A DNA stretch of 55,014 nt. Origin: an uncultured SAR116 cluster alpha proteobacterium (GTDB lineage Bacteria; Pseudomonadota; Alphaproteobacteria; Puniceispirillales; Marisalimonadaceae). Each line of letters opens with the position of its first letter. The stretch's first letter is position 1. The DNA lies in NCBI GenBank assembly GCA_902539895.1, contig CACBMD010000008.1:1-55014 (forward strand), read 5' to 3'. The notes beneath the pieces are model-generated. The model made no database searches. It worked only from the letters and a program-made list of their open reading frames with translations, and was not told where the DNA came from. This document shows, in pieces, positions 10,008-18,425 of the stretch. Position numbers and translations under genes: made by a program.

Positions 10008-10640
10008 TTAACTCCGGACGCAGTTATCATAAGATTTTACGATATTTTCTGCTTTTAACTTTATTTCTTCAACCAACATACCAGGTTTATATAGACTTGA
10101 TCCTAAGCCAAAACCATTGATATTTACTTTCAACCAACTTGGAAATGTATTTTCACCAATGCCACCCACGGCAATCGAAATAGTATTTTCCGGCAAAACT
10201 GCATTTAATGCTTTAAAATTTTCTTCCTTTAATAGAGAAGCTGGAAAAAATTTAAGCGCATCAGCTCCACTGTCCAAAGCATCAAAACACTCTGTTGCAG
10301 TAAAAACTCCTGGTATACTATACATATTTAATTCTTTTGTTTTTTTAATAACAAGCGTATTCAAATTTGGAGAAACTATTATTTTCCCTCCAACTTCTTG
10401 TACTCTATAAACATCATACTCTCTTAAAACTGTTCCAGCCCCAAAAATACCGTTATCACCGTGGAATTTTACCATTCTTTCTATTGTTTCAAAAGGCTGA
10501 GGTGAATTAAGGGGTACCTCTATTATACTAATACCTGCCTCAATTAGAATATCAGAAACACTTTCAGCCTCCAAAGGTGTTATACCTCTTAATATAGCAA
10601 TCAAAGGTCTTCTAGATTCAAATATGTTGTTTTTATTCAT
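10008..10640 (-). CDS. dgoA: 2-dehydro-3-deoxy-6-phosphogalactonate aldolase
   Basis: Class I aldolase that cleaves 2-keto-3-deoxy-6-phosphogalactonate to pyruvate and glyceraldehyde-3-phosphate, the last step of the De Ley-Doudoroff galactose/galactonate pathway. The 210-residue chain has the KDPG/KDPGal aldolase fold signature: RPLIAILRGITP at the N terminus, GAGTVLRE, the Schiff-base lysine in ALKFFPASLL (~128), and GGIGENTF near the C terminus. KDPG aldolase of the Entner-Doudoroff route is the main alternative; the kinase partner next door favours KDPGal. Its ATG overlaps the dgoK stop as ATGA, implying translational coupling. Confidence 0.87.
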   Translation of the reverse strand: MNKNNIFESRRPLIAILRGITPLEAESVSDILIEAGISIIEVPLNSPQPFETIERMVKFHGDNGIFGAGTVLREYDVYRVQEVGGKIIVSPNLNTLVIKKTKELNMYSIPGVFTATECFDALDSGADALKFFPASLLKEENFKALNAVLPENTISIAVGGIGENTFPSWLKVNINGFGLGSSLYKPGMLVEEIKLKAENIVKSYDNCVRS

Positions 10641-11533
10641 GTTTTAAACTTATTGAAATTTTTTAAATTTTTCAGCCCCTTCAATACCATATCACTTGAT
10701 AAGAATTTTTTGGTAGACTTAACTTTTTTATTTAATACGAATTGATACATTTCTGTCAAATCTGGATTGCCTATCAAAACTATATTGTTATTTTTCCAAA
10801 ACTCCACACTGCCTAGTAATTCAATAGCTAACAAATATCCAGATAATCTGGATTTATAAATTGTAGGGCCTTTGGAGTTAATTAGATCATCCGCTCTTAG
10901 CTGAAATAACGCATTACTAAATAATTCTGGTTTTTGAAGAATTTTATCAACTGACTTGAGCAGTTCCATCTTGTCAATTTTTTCTGCTTCAACACTATGT
11001 ATTAATACTGAATTTTTAGAAATTATTTCAAATAATTCACCTGTCATAAAAGTTTTAAATTTTATAATATTATTGTTTCTTATTTCTACCCATTTACTAT
11101 GTGTTCCTGGTAAACAAATAGAACCATTGAAATTTGGGGTTTCATTCAAAAATCCAGCAATTTGAGTTTCTTCACCACGCATAACATCTGGCTGATGGGT
11201 TTGAGATATACCTGAAAAAATTTTAAGTGAGATTCTATTATCTTTTAAGGTTGGTGTTATGTAGTTTAAATTTTTGAGATTACATGGGGTTTGTTGATAT
11301 GGAGCCTCTTCCCAACCTTGTTTGGACCCAACCATACCACTAGCTAAAATTTCTGTGATTTCATCATCATTTAACCATCGATCTATCAAACTGAGCAAAG
11401 TTTGTTCAAAAAGATGACTTTTAACAAATTTCATTCCATCCTTAGTTTCTATAGTGTCAGAAACTTTATTATTTTGGACTAAATAAGCACGAAAAGTACT
11501 TGTTCCCCAGTCAACAGCAATCCATTTTTCCAA
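10637..11533 (-). CDS. dgoK: 2-dehydro-3-deoxygalactonokinase
   Basis: Sugar-acid kinase that phosphorylates 2-keto-3-deoxygalactonate, feeding the aldolase encoded immediately downstream. The 298-residue length fits the DgoK family. Motifs: the ATPase-like phosphate loop IAVDWGTSTFRAYLV at the N terminus, the SGMVGSKQGWEEAPYQ segment, FSGISQTHQPDVMRGEETQIAG, and CLPGTHSKWVEI. The start is TTG at 11533-11531 (TTG GAA AAA TGG), with an AAAGG ribosome site about 8 bases upstream that abuts a 30-base perfect palindrome at 11544-11573. It is first in the dgoK-dgoA-fdhB-fdhA minus-strand run. Confidence 0.88.
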   Translation of the reverse strand: MEKWIAVDWGTSTFRAYLVQNNKVSDTIETKDGMKFVKSHLFEQTLLSLIDRWLNDDEITEILASGMVGSKQGWEEAPYQQTPCNLKNLNYITPTLKDNRISLKIFSGISQTHQPDVMRGEETQIAGFLNETPNFNGSICLPGTHSKWVEIRNNNIIKFKTFMTGELFEIISKNSVLIHSVEAEKIDKMELLKSVDKILQKPELFSNALFQLRADDLINSKGPTIYKSRLSGYLLAIELLGSVEFWKNNNIVLIGNPDLTEMYQFVLNKKVKSTKKFLSSDMVLKGLKNLKNFNKFKT

Positions 11534-11543
11534 AATATTAACC

Positions 11544-11573
11544 TTTATAATTTAAAATATTTTAAATTATAAA
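11544..11573. promoter_or_regulatory. 30-base perfect AT-only inverted repeat upstream of dgoK
   Basis: Bases 11544-11573 equal their own reverse complement across all 30 positions, with no spacer, made only of A and T (each arm reads TTTATAATTTAAAAT). It ends 10 bases before the dgoK start and touches its AAAGG ribosome site. It contains a TATAAT word, so it may overlap a -10 element. It could be an operator for a dimeric regulator, an mRNA hairpin next to the ribosome site, or chance in AT-rich DNA. No U-tract follows, so an intrinsic terminator is unlikely. Confidence 0.5.
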
Positions 11574-11703
11574 TTTCTTCATATAAACAAATTTTATTAA
11601 AATTAATTTCTTATTAAGAAATATGTGTAAAATAGAAATTAAACTAAATACTTAACTACATGGTTTTAAGGGTAATTTTTAATATAAAAATTATTATAGA
11701 AAA

Positions 11704-12036
11704 CTAAGCTGCTGGATTTGTGATTTTTATTTCTGAAGAAGTTGCTTCAGCTTCATAATTGTAAACAAAAACGCCAGCAAACTGATTTTCTTTGAAAACA
11801 AATGTTTGCTTTAATTCTTTTATAAATGCATCAGATTCTGATTCATATTTTTTTAGTCTATCAATTGTATCAAATTTAATAAATATTGATAAATCACCTT
11901 CTTTTCCAATCATTACATTTAAAGATTGGAATTTGTATTTACTAATTTTTTTACCTAAGTTATCCGCACAGAAGGAAGCAGCAACTTTGGCTTCCGCTAC
12001 GGTCCCAAATTTATATTGATAAACCTTCGCAAACAT
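11704..12036 (-). CDS. Uncharacterised 110-residue protein coupled to a GAF-domain gene
   Basis: I do not recognise the family with confidence. The protein is soluble-looking, with no signal peptide or membrane segment. The pattern MFAKVYQYKFG, then a helix (EAKVAASFCADNLG), a strand (SLNVMIGKEGDLSIFIKFD), a helix (IDRLKKYESESDAFIKELKQ) and a final strand (QFAGVFVYNYEA) resembles a small dimeric alpha-beta barrel, as in antibiotic-monooxygenase-type or stress-response proteins. Its ATG shares one base with the stop of the upstream gene (TAATG), so the two are translationally coupled and probably work together. The role is unknown. Confidence 0.7.
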   Translation of the reverse strand: MFAKVYQYKFGTVAEAKVAASFCADNLGKKISKYKFQSLNVMIGKEGDLSIFIKFDTIDRLKKYESESDAFIKELKQTFVFKENQFAGVFVYNYEAEATSSEIKITNPAA

Positions 12037-12863
12037 TACAGTTCACCCAACTTATCAAGAGCACTGTCTATTAATGTATTTGCTTCGTTACCTTCAACCT
12101 TTATCTGATTATGGACTTTTGTAAAAATATTCATTTTTTCTTGCAATTCATTACCTGCAGAAGACAGAAGAACAGTCTCATTTTTGAGTTCACATAATCC
12201 ATTTTTTATTAGATTGATTGCATTTTCTTTAGGCAAGGTAAGACCACTGCAGATATCTATAAAAGTTTTATAATCTGTGATTTTAAATTCAGAATTACTT
12301 TCAAGAAAAACATCAATTGATTTTGAGATTTTTTGAGATGTCAATTCTTTTTGTTCGGTTTGAGTATCAATTTGGAGGGCTAGTCTAGAGACTAATTTTT
12401 CAATCAAATTAAGTTTTTCAGATGATAACTCTTTTATACCCGCAAAATGAAAAATACAAAAAGTTCCCATAGCATAGCCATCTTTATTTCTTACTGGAAA
12501 TCCACAATAGCTATGGACCATACCAGACTCGACAGCTGGGTGATATTTAAAAATATCATGTTTTTTTAAGTCAAACACAATTAGTGGATTTTTTTCTAGC
12601 AAAACATATGAGCAAATACTTGCAGCCTTATCAGCTTTACGATGTATTTCTCTTGGTTCTGGCTTTCCAATTTCAGAAATCATACATTGGTTTTTAGAAT
12701 CATATAAACTAAAACTTCCTGCATCATAGCCACTAATATCTTTTGCAATTTCAACGTAAATATCAAATAAATAAATTTGATCTGTACCAATTATACCAGT
12801 TTTCTCAACAGATTGAGCTCTTCTATTTTCATTAATTGGTGTTGGTGCAGGTACCCATTCCAT
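12036..12863 (-). CDS. GAF-domain sensor protein without a visible output domain
   Basis: Residues ~25-160 form a GAF domain of the type found in two-component and cyclic-nucleotide sensors: a helix (IYLFDIYVEIAKDI), strands around ASICSYVLLEKNPLIVFDLKKHD, and the typical segment YCGFPVRNKDGYAMGTFCIFHF. Residues ~160-275 are largely helical, starting with an amphipathic helix continuing from the GAF domain (LIEKLVSRLALQIDTQTEQ). No histidine kinase, GGDEF, EAL or DNA-binding domain is visible, so output probably comes through another protein; the coupled 110-residue protein is the obvious candidate. ATG start with an AGGTGG ribosome site. Two cysteines lie in the domain core (SYCG and TFCIF); ligand unknown. 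Confidence 0.8.
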   Translation of the reverse strand: MEWVPAPTPINENRRAQSVEKTGIIGTDQIYLFDIYVEIAKDISGYDAGSFSLYDSKNQCMISEIGKPEPREIHRKADKAASICSYVLLEKNPLIVFDLKKHDIFKYHPAVESGMVHSYCGFPVRNKDGYAMGTFCIFHFAGIKELSSEKLNLIEKLVSRLALQIDTQTEQKELTSQKISKSIDVFLESNSEFKITDYKTFIDICSGLTLPKENAINLIKNGLCELKNETVLLSSAGNELQEKMNIFTKVHNQIKVEGNEANTLIDSALDKLGEL

Positions 12864-12941
12864 ATTTTAACCACCTATAAGATTATCGACATAATATATG
12901 TTAGATTAGTTTTAATTATTTTTAAATATAAATTTTATCTT

Positions 12942-12970
12942 AAAAAAAGCAGCCTATTAATAGACTGCTT
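12942..12970 (-). terminator. Intrinsic terminator of the aldehyde dehydrogenase gene
   Basis: On the minus strand AAGCAG (12970-12965) pairs with CTGCTT (12952-12947). After one mismatch the stem continues with CTA/TAG and a 4-base loop. A run of seven T follows immediately on the minus strand (plus-strand A-run 12942-12948). It lies just past the aldehyde dehydrogenase stop at 12994, separating it from the GAF gene. Confidence 0.75.
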
Positions 12971-12993
12971 AAATTTTTTACATTTTGGTTAAT

Positions 12994-14439
12994 TTATAAA
13001 CCAGTTTGCGAGACTAATTTTGTAGTCATGTAGGCATCTAAGCCTTCTGGACCACCTTCTGATCCATATCCAGAATCTTTAACACCGCCAAATGGTGTGT
13101 CTACTAACCCTAATCCATGATGATTGATTGATACTTGGCCACTCTCAATTTTTTGACCCAGATCTTGAGCGGTTTTTGCAGAATTAGTATAAGCGTAGGC
13201 TGCTAAACCGTAATTTAATCGGTTAGATTCTTCTACTACTTCATCAATTGAACTAAATGAATTTATAGGGGCTAATGGGCCGAATGGCTCCTCATTCATA
13301 ATTCTAGATTCTTTACTTACATTTGTCATAACAGTTGGTTCAAAAAAGTAACCTTTATTCCCTTTTCTTTTACCACCAGTTAATATTTTTGCTCCATTTT
13401 CAACAGCATCTGCTACAAAACCCTCTATTGCGGTTAGTCTTCTATCATGTGCTAAAGGTCCCATTTTAACACCTTCTTCAAGACCATTGCCAACATTAAG
13501 GGATTCAGCTTGTTTTACAAAACCATCAACAAATTCATCATAAACTGAGTCATGCACCAAAAATCTAGTTGGAGAAATACAAACCTGCCCAGCATTTCTA
13601 AACTTATTTGCACTTAATATCTTTACAGCTGTTTTCACATCCGCATCCTCACAAACAATAGCCGGTGAATGCCCGCCAAGTTCCATAGTAACTCTTTTCA
13701 TGTGTGTTCCTGCTTGGGATGCTAACAATTTACCAACTGCTGTAGAGCCAGTAAAAGTAACTTTTCTTACGACAGGGTGAGCGATTAAATATTCAGAAAT
13801 TTCAGCAGGTATTCCATATACTAAATTTATTGAACCTTTTGGCATTCCAGCTTCGTCAAAAGCTTTAATCAATTCAGCTACACTTGCAGGTGTTTCTTCA
13901 GGTCCTTTTACAATCGCGGTACAACCAGCGGCAAAGGCTGCAGCCACTTTTTTAACAACTTGATTTAAAGGAAAATTCCAAGGAGTAAAAGCAGCAACTA
14001 CACCAACCGGTTCTTTAAAAACAAATTGGTATACACCCTCTGGAGCTCTTGAAGGAATTATCCTTCCATATGCTCTTCTTCCCTCTTCTGCATACCAATC
14101 AATTGAGTCTGCTGCACCCATTGTTTCCATCTTGGCTTCAATAACAGGTTTACCTTGCTCCATAGTCATAAGTGTTGCAATGTGATCCGCCTTACTACGG
14201 ACTATGTCAGCAGCCTTTCTTAATATCTTTGATCTTTCATAAGCAGAAACATTTTTCCAACTGTCAAAAGCTTTTTCAGCAGCATTTAGTGCGATATCTA
14301 AATCTTCTTTTCTAGCGTGTGATACTTTACCAATAACTTCTTCTGTTGCTGGATTTATTATTTCAAGACTCTCTTTTGCTACTGCTTCTCTCCATTCTCC
14401 ATTAAGAAAAAGATGGGTATCTGGATAATTGGTTGACAT
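12994..14439 (-). CDS. NAD(P)-dependent aldehyde dehydrogenase, succinate-semialdehyde dehydrogenase-like
   Basis: Aldehyde dehydrogenase superfamily enzyme of 481 residues, the usual length. Visible: FTPWNFPLNQ, FTGSTAVGKLLA for cofactor binding, the general-base glutamate in MELGGHSP (~251), the catalytic cysteine in NAGQVCISPTR (~286), EEPFGPLAP, and a GGVKDSGYGSEGG C-terminal motif. The closest functional guesses are succinate-semialdehyde or alpha-ketoglutarate-semialdehyde dehydrogenase; sequence alone does not separate these. ATG start with a GGAG ribosome site 7 bases upstream. It lies 61 bases after a HisC-like aminotransferase; the two may be co-transcribed, but no shared substrate is evident. 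Confidence 0.85.
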   Translation of the reverse strand: MSTNYPDTHLFLNGEWREAVAKESLEIINPATEEVIGKVSHARKEDLDIALNAAEKAFDSWKNVSAYERSKILRKAADIVRSKADHIATLMTMEQGKPVIEAKMETMGAADSIDWYAEEGRRAYGRIIPSRAPEGVYQFVFKEPVGVVAAFTPWNFPLNQVVKKVAAAFAAGCTAIVKGPEETPASVAELIKAFDEAGMPKGSINLVYGIPAEISEYLIAHPVVRKVTFTGSTAVGKLLASQAGTHMKRVTMELGGHSPAIVCEDADVKTAVKILSANKFRNAGQVCISPTRFLVHDSVYDEFVDGFVKQAESLNVGNGLEEGVKMGPLAHDRRLTAIEGFVADAVENGAKILTGGKRKGNKGYFFEPTVMTNVSKESRIMNEEPFGPLAPINSFSSIDEVVEESNRLNYGLAAYAYTNSAKTAQDLGQKIESGQVSINHHGLGLVDTPFGGVKDSGYGSEGGPEGLDAYMTTKLVSQTGL

Positions 14440-14500
14440 ATAAAAACTCCCTAATTTATTTAAATTAATTATTTCAGTTTAAGATTTGAGAAATATTGTT

Positions 14501-15601
14501 TTAATTAGCATTCTTTAATGCTATTGGAAAATATTTTTCAAATAAATCAATATCTTTGTCTAATCCTACTGTCACTCTTATACACCTATTTTGAGGATAT
14601 GAATATGGCATTCTTACAAAAACACCGTTATTAATTAAATTTTCCAATACTTTTTTTGCAAATTTACTATCTTTTAAACAATCAATTGCTACAAAATTTG
14701 TAAAAGACGGAATGAATTTGCAATTGTTCTTGTTTGCAATATCAGCAATTCTATTTCTCGATAATTTTACTTTATTAATTACATCACTGATAAACTCATA
14801 ATCTTCTAGAGCAGCTAATGCGCCGACTTGAGAAATTCTTGACATACCAAAATGATTTCTTATTTTTTCAAAATTCAAGATTAAGTCTTTTTCTCCTATT
14901 GCGTACCCAACCCTTAATCCGGCCATTCCATATGCTTTTGAAAAAGTTCTCATTCTAATAACATTTTTTGTATCTAATGAAATCTTAGGTACAAAGTTTT
15001 CATCAACAAAATCAATATAAGCTTCATCCAAACATAACAATGTAGTTTCTGGAAGATACTTTATTAATCTTTCAATATCTGATGGTTTATTAATTGTTCC
15101 CATTGGATTGTTGGGATTTGATACATATAAAATCTTTGCTGATGTTTCTCTAACTTTATCAAGTAAATTCTGTAAGTCCTCTGTATCATTACAGAAAGGT
15201 ACTTTATGAAGGTTTCCTCCAAATCCCTCAACATGATAATTAAAAGTTGGATACGCGCCATCAGTAGTAACGACATTATCCCCTTTTTCTATTATCAATC
15301 TAACCAGATATCCTAGTAAGCCGTCAATTCCTTCACCAATAACAATATTTTCAAAATTTACTTTATGTTTTTTTGCAAGCGCATGTTTCAAATCAAAGTT
15401 TTCTGGATCACCATACATCCAGACTTCACTTATGTGTTTTTTCATAGCTGAAGTTGCTTTTTCTGAAGGCCCAAAAACGCTCTCATTCGCTCCAATACGT
15501 GCTTTAAAAAGTTGATTAATACTTCTTTCTTGGGTTTCCGGACCTACAAAAGGAACAGAAGCTGGCAATTTGTTAACAATATCAGTAAATTGAATACTCA
15601 A
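14501..15601 (-). CDS. Histidinol-phosphate aminotransferase family protein (class I/II, PLP)
   Basis: A 366-residue PLP-dependent aminotransferase. HisC-type features: IGANESVFGPS near the N terminus, YPTFNYHV, SNPNNPMGT, DEAYIDFVDE, the PLP lysine in RTFSKAYGMAGLRVGYA (~220), and the C-terminal FVRMPYSYPQNRCIRVTVG. Many marine alphaproteobacteria have several HisC-like paralogues, and no other his gene is nearby, so histidine biosynthesis is only one possibility; aromatic amino-acid transamination is another. The start is TTG (15601-15599) with a GGAG ribosome site; the nearby ATG is out of frame. Confidence 0.78.
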   Translation of the reverse strand: MSIQFTDIVNKLPASVPFVGPETQERSINQLFKARIGANESVFGPSEKATSAMKKHISEVWMYGDPENFDLKHALAKKHKVNFENIVIGEGIDGLLGYLVRLIIEKGDNVVTTDGAYPTFNYHVEGFGGNLHKVPFCNDTEDLQNLLDKVRETSAKILYVSNPNNPMGTINKPSDIERLIKYLPETTLLCLDEAYIDFVDENFVPKISLDTKNVIRMRTFSKAYGMAGLRVGYAIGEKDLILNFEKIRNHFGMSRISQVGALAALEDYEFISDVINKVKLSRNRIADIANKNNCKFIPSFTNFVAIDCLKDSKFAKKVLENLINNGVFVRMPYSYPQNRCIRVTVGLDKDIDLFEKYFPIALKNAN

Positions 15602-15679
15602 TCATAACTCCACGTGAACTGTAATGATTAATTAACATAATTAAAAAAAAATTTAAATTATAGAATAATATGCACGTAA

Positions 15680-16612
15680 TTAATTTTTCTTTAACAATGA
15701 TTTATCTAAATTATATGCTTCAATGGCAGTTTCGGAAAACAAATATTTCTTCTCATCTCTAGAGAAATTTTCTACAATTTTTTTATAATTATTAAATAAT
15801 TCATCAAATGTTATTTTAAGTTTACTAACAGGAAAATTACTTGCAAACATGCATCTTTTTGGAGTAAAAAAATCTATCAATTCGTAAATTATACTTGCAT
15901 TTTCGTTGAAATTCCACTCCTTACCTTTGATACCAAATTCAGATAATTTTATAAATGTATTAGGCTCTAAGGATAATGCTTTTATCCGTTTCCTCCAAAA
16001 TTCCATTCCATCAAAAGATCTATCCCAGGGAAAACCACAATGGTTAATAATAACTTTAGTATTTGGTATTAGTCGCAAAATTTGAACTGCTTCTTCTAAA
16101 TGCCATGTTGGAACCCTTAAATCATAATTTAAATTATATTTTTCTAACAATTTTAAACCATTTCTCCAATTTACATCTTGCATAGAACCATCGTGAGAAT
16201 AACTGACAGAATCTTTTACAAATTTAACATTTGGTTTTGAGCGAATACTCTTAACCATATCAAAACTTGCTTGTTCAGCAATTATTGTCTCTGTGTTTTT
16301 TGTGTGGAACCAAGCATGACCTATGATAGCATTTGGATATTTATTTTTTTTAGCTAAATTTTCTATCCATTTTGTCTCAACAACCTGGTCATTCCTATCC
16401 CACTCTGCTTCACAATGAATGATACCAATAACATTATGATTTTTTATGTCCTTTTTATAATCAACTGGAAGATAATTTTGTCTGATCATTTCGTAATTTC
16501 CTAAGAAAAAATCTGGATCAATTTTATCGCATAGAAAGGGATAATAATTTTTATCTAAATCCCAAAAATGATGATGAGAATCTAATATTTCTATATTTTG
16601 ATCTTCAAACAT
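15680..16612 (-). CDS. Amidohydrolase-2 / lactonase-like TIM-barrel hydrolase (COG3618 type)
   Basis: A 310-residue metal-dependent hydrolase of the predicted TIM-barrel fold family that includes L-fuconolactonase-like and other lactonases. The HxH-type motif ILDSHHHFWD is at the N terminus, INHCGFPWDR provides a further ligand (~180), and MFASNFPVSK replaces the more usual SDWPV near residue 265. Substrate cannot be inferred from sequence. Its ATG follows the stop of the MFS transporter with no gap, so the two are co-transcribed; the transporter may move the substrate or product. Confidence 0.75.
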   Translation of the reverse strand: MFEDQNIEILDSHHHFWDLDKNYYPFLCDKIDPDFFLGNYEMIRQNYLPVDYKKDIKNHNVIGIIHCEAEWDRNDQVVETKWIENLAKKNKYPNAIIGHAWFHTKNTETIIAEQASFDMVKSIRSKPNVKFVKDSVSYSHDGSMQDVNWRNGLKLLEKYNLNYDLRVPTWHLEEAVQILRLIPNTKVIINHCGFPWDRSFDGMEFWRKRIKALSLEPNTFIKLSEFGIKGKEWNFNENASIIYELIDFFTPKRCMFASNFPVSKLKITFDELFNNYKKIVENFSRDEKKYLFSETAIEAYNLDKSLLKKN

Positions 16613-17794
16613 TTATATAATACTAATTCTTTTTATTTTTAATATCCAATAAGAGGATATAATTGAAATACCCGACATAATAAATAAAGCGTATAAACAT
16701 ATATTAAAATTTTGAGCTCCTCCAAAAAATATAATTAAAAAACCAGCCAGTCCTCCGGACCCCACTTGAAATGCACCCATCAAACCACTTGCTGCGCCTT
16801 TATTTAATTCTGAAGAATTAATTGCTCCAGTCATGCTATTTGCTACTGCAAAGCCATTCGAACATCCAAATAACATACATATTAATGATAAAATAAGAGG
16901 TCCATTTTGAAACAAATTGTTATTTGTAAAAAATATTAATACAGCACAAAAAGAGCAAACTGTTCCTAAAAGACACATTCTTTCAAGACCGACTTTAGGA
17001 CTTAATTTGCTATTGATTATATTCCCAAAAATATATCCTAGAGATGTAAATGAAAACCATATTCCAAACTCTGACATGTTAACACCTTTTCTTTCAAATT
17101 CATATGGCATAAAACCATTCATTGCAAAGAACATAGATGTCTGCATTGCAGTGGTAATCGTAAAAAAATTAAAAGAAACAGTTTTTATTAATCCTATATA
17201 AACTACAAACATATTTTTAAAACTTATACTTTTAGCTTTTTTTATTAATGTCTCATTTAAAAACAACGATATAGCAATTATCAAAATTAAGCTTATTGAA
17301 CCTAAAGCAATTAAATTAGTTCTCCATCCTAAAAACTCGGCAAGAAACCCCCCAAAGATGAAACAAGAAATTGGAATGACTGCCATTATAGCTGTCATTT
17401 TAGACATTTCTTTTGCTGCCTCTTTAATTTCATAACAATCACTCAAAATAGTTCGTCCAACAGATAAACATGCTGCAGCGCCAAATCCTTGAAAACATCT
17501 AAGTATTAATAAAATTTCTATATTAGATGATAAGGATGCAAAAAAGGCAGAAATTGCATAGATAGAAGCTCCCAAAAGTAAAATTGGTTTTCTTCCATAT
17601 TTATCAGAGAATGGTCCAAATAATATCTGACCAAAAGCTAGAAAAGTAAAATATAGTGTTAAAATTAGTTGTGTGTTTTCAAAAGATATATTTAGGTCAT
17701 TTTTTATAATAGTTAAGGCAGGTGCTATAATTGTCATCCCAATGACCGGTATAGCTACTATTACTGCCAACAAATTAATATTGGGTTTTTCCAA
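16613..17794 (-). CDS. MFS transporter, Bcr/CflA drug-resistance-like
   Basis: Inner-membrane major facilitator of 393 residues with about twelve hydrophobic segments. Signature motifs: FGQILFGPFSDKYGRKPILLLG between TM2 and TM3 (MFS motif A), LRCFQGFGAAACLSVGRTILSD as in Bcr/CflA-type exporters, and GWRTNLIALGSI later. Some of these proteins export antibiotics, others small metabolites; here the operon partners (a VOC protein upstream and an amidohydrolase downstream) do not settle which. It overlaps neither neighbour: the stop is immediately followed by the next ATG. Confidence 0.82.
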   Translation of the reverse strand: MEKPNINLLAVIVAIPVIGMTIIAPALTIIKNDLNISFENTQLILTLYFTFLAFGQILFGPFSDKYGRKPILLLGASIYAISAFFASLSSNIEILLILRCFQGFGAAACLSVGRTILSDCYEIKEAAKEMSKMTAIMAVIPISCFIFGGFLAEFLGWRTNLIALGSISLILIIAISLFLNETLIKKAKSISFKNMFVVYIGLIKTVSFNFFTITTAMQTSMFFAMNGFMPYEFERKGVNMSEFGIWFSFTSLGYIFGNIINSKLSPKVGLERMCLLGTVCSFCAVLIFFTNNNLFQNGPLILSLICMLFGCSNGFAVANSMTGAINSSELNKGAASGLMGAFQVGSGGLAGFLIIFFGGAQNFNICLYALFIMSGISIISSYWILKIKRISII

Positions 17795-17839
17795 ATTTAA
17801 TTACCATTCTGATGATGATTTTAAAATTTTGATTTAAAG

Positions 17840-18259
17840 TTATGTTTGTTCTATTTCGTGAACTTCAATTATATTTCCGTCTGGATCATGAAAAAATATT
17901 TGTTTCCATCCTGCTACTGCAGTTTCACCCCAATCTGAAAAATTAATATTTAATTCATTTAAATGTTTTTTAAAAGCTTCTAAGTCATCTGTTCGGTAGG
18001 CTATATGACCTTTTTCAAGTGGGTTTATTGTATGACCAGTTTTAAAACAAACATCCAAATCTTTTTGTGCTAAATGTGTTTGTATTTTACCATCTGATAC
18101 AAAGGCAACATCACCTGAATAACCCTTTTTCTTCTCTAAAACAGGTAATCCCTCAGTTTCTGTTTTAAGTTTCATAACATTTAAATAGAAATCATTCATT
18201 TCGTTTACTTTATCAGTAGACAAGTTTATGTGGTGCAATTGAAGCTTCATATTTACCAT
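17840..18259 (-). CDS. VOC-family (glyoxalase/bleomycin-resistance-like) protein
   Basis: Small (139-residue) vicinal-oxygen-chelate fold protein: two beta-alpha-beta-beta-beta modules, with metal-ligand candidates in LQLHHINLS (first module), KGHIAYRTDD, and the C-terminal FFHDPDGNIIEVHE. Such proteins are dioxygenases, lyases or resistance proteins; the specific reaction is not readable. A second in-frame ATG three codons in (18250) is an equally likely start, since neither has a strong ribosome site. It lies 45 bases before the MFS gene on the same strand. Confidence 0.8.
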   Translation of the reverse strand: MVNMKLQLHHINLSTDKVNEMNDFYLNVMKLKTETEGLPVLEKKKGYSGDVAFVSDGKIQTHLAQKDLDVCFKTGHTINPLEKGHIAYRTDDLEAFKKHLNELNINFSDWGETAVAGWKQIFFHDPDGNIIEVHEIEQT

Positions 18260-18425
18260 CGTTTTAAATTATTTATAAATTAATAGTTTTAATTATTAAC
18301 AAGTTAAAAAGCAATTTATTAAATATAAAAATTCTTGCTTTATTTATAAAATATATATTTTATGTTTTAAATTGTACTAACTACTCGTTGACTATATATT
18401 ACATCATACTGAATGGGGGTATAAT

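Noticed and set aside
11602-11622. AT-rich inverted repeat (TTTCTTATTAAGAAA) as a terminator of the 110-residue protein gene
   Set aside because: The stem is short and only weakly paired, and no T-run follows on the minus strand.
14501-15601. Naming the aminotransferase hisC
   Set aside because: HisC-like motifs are clear, but there is no his-gene context and paralogues with other substrates are common.
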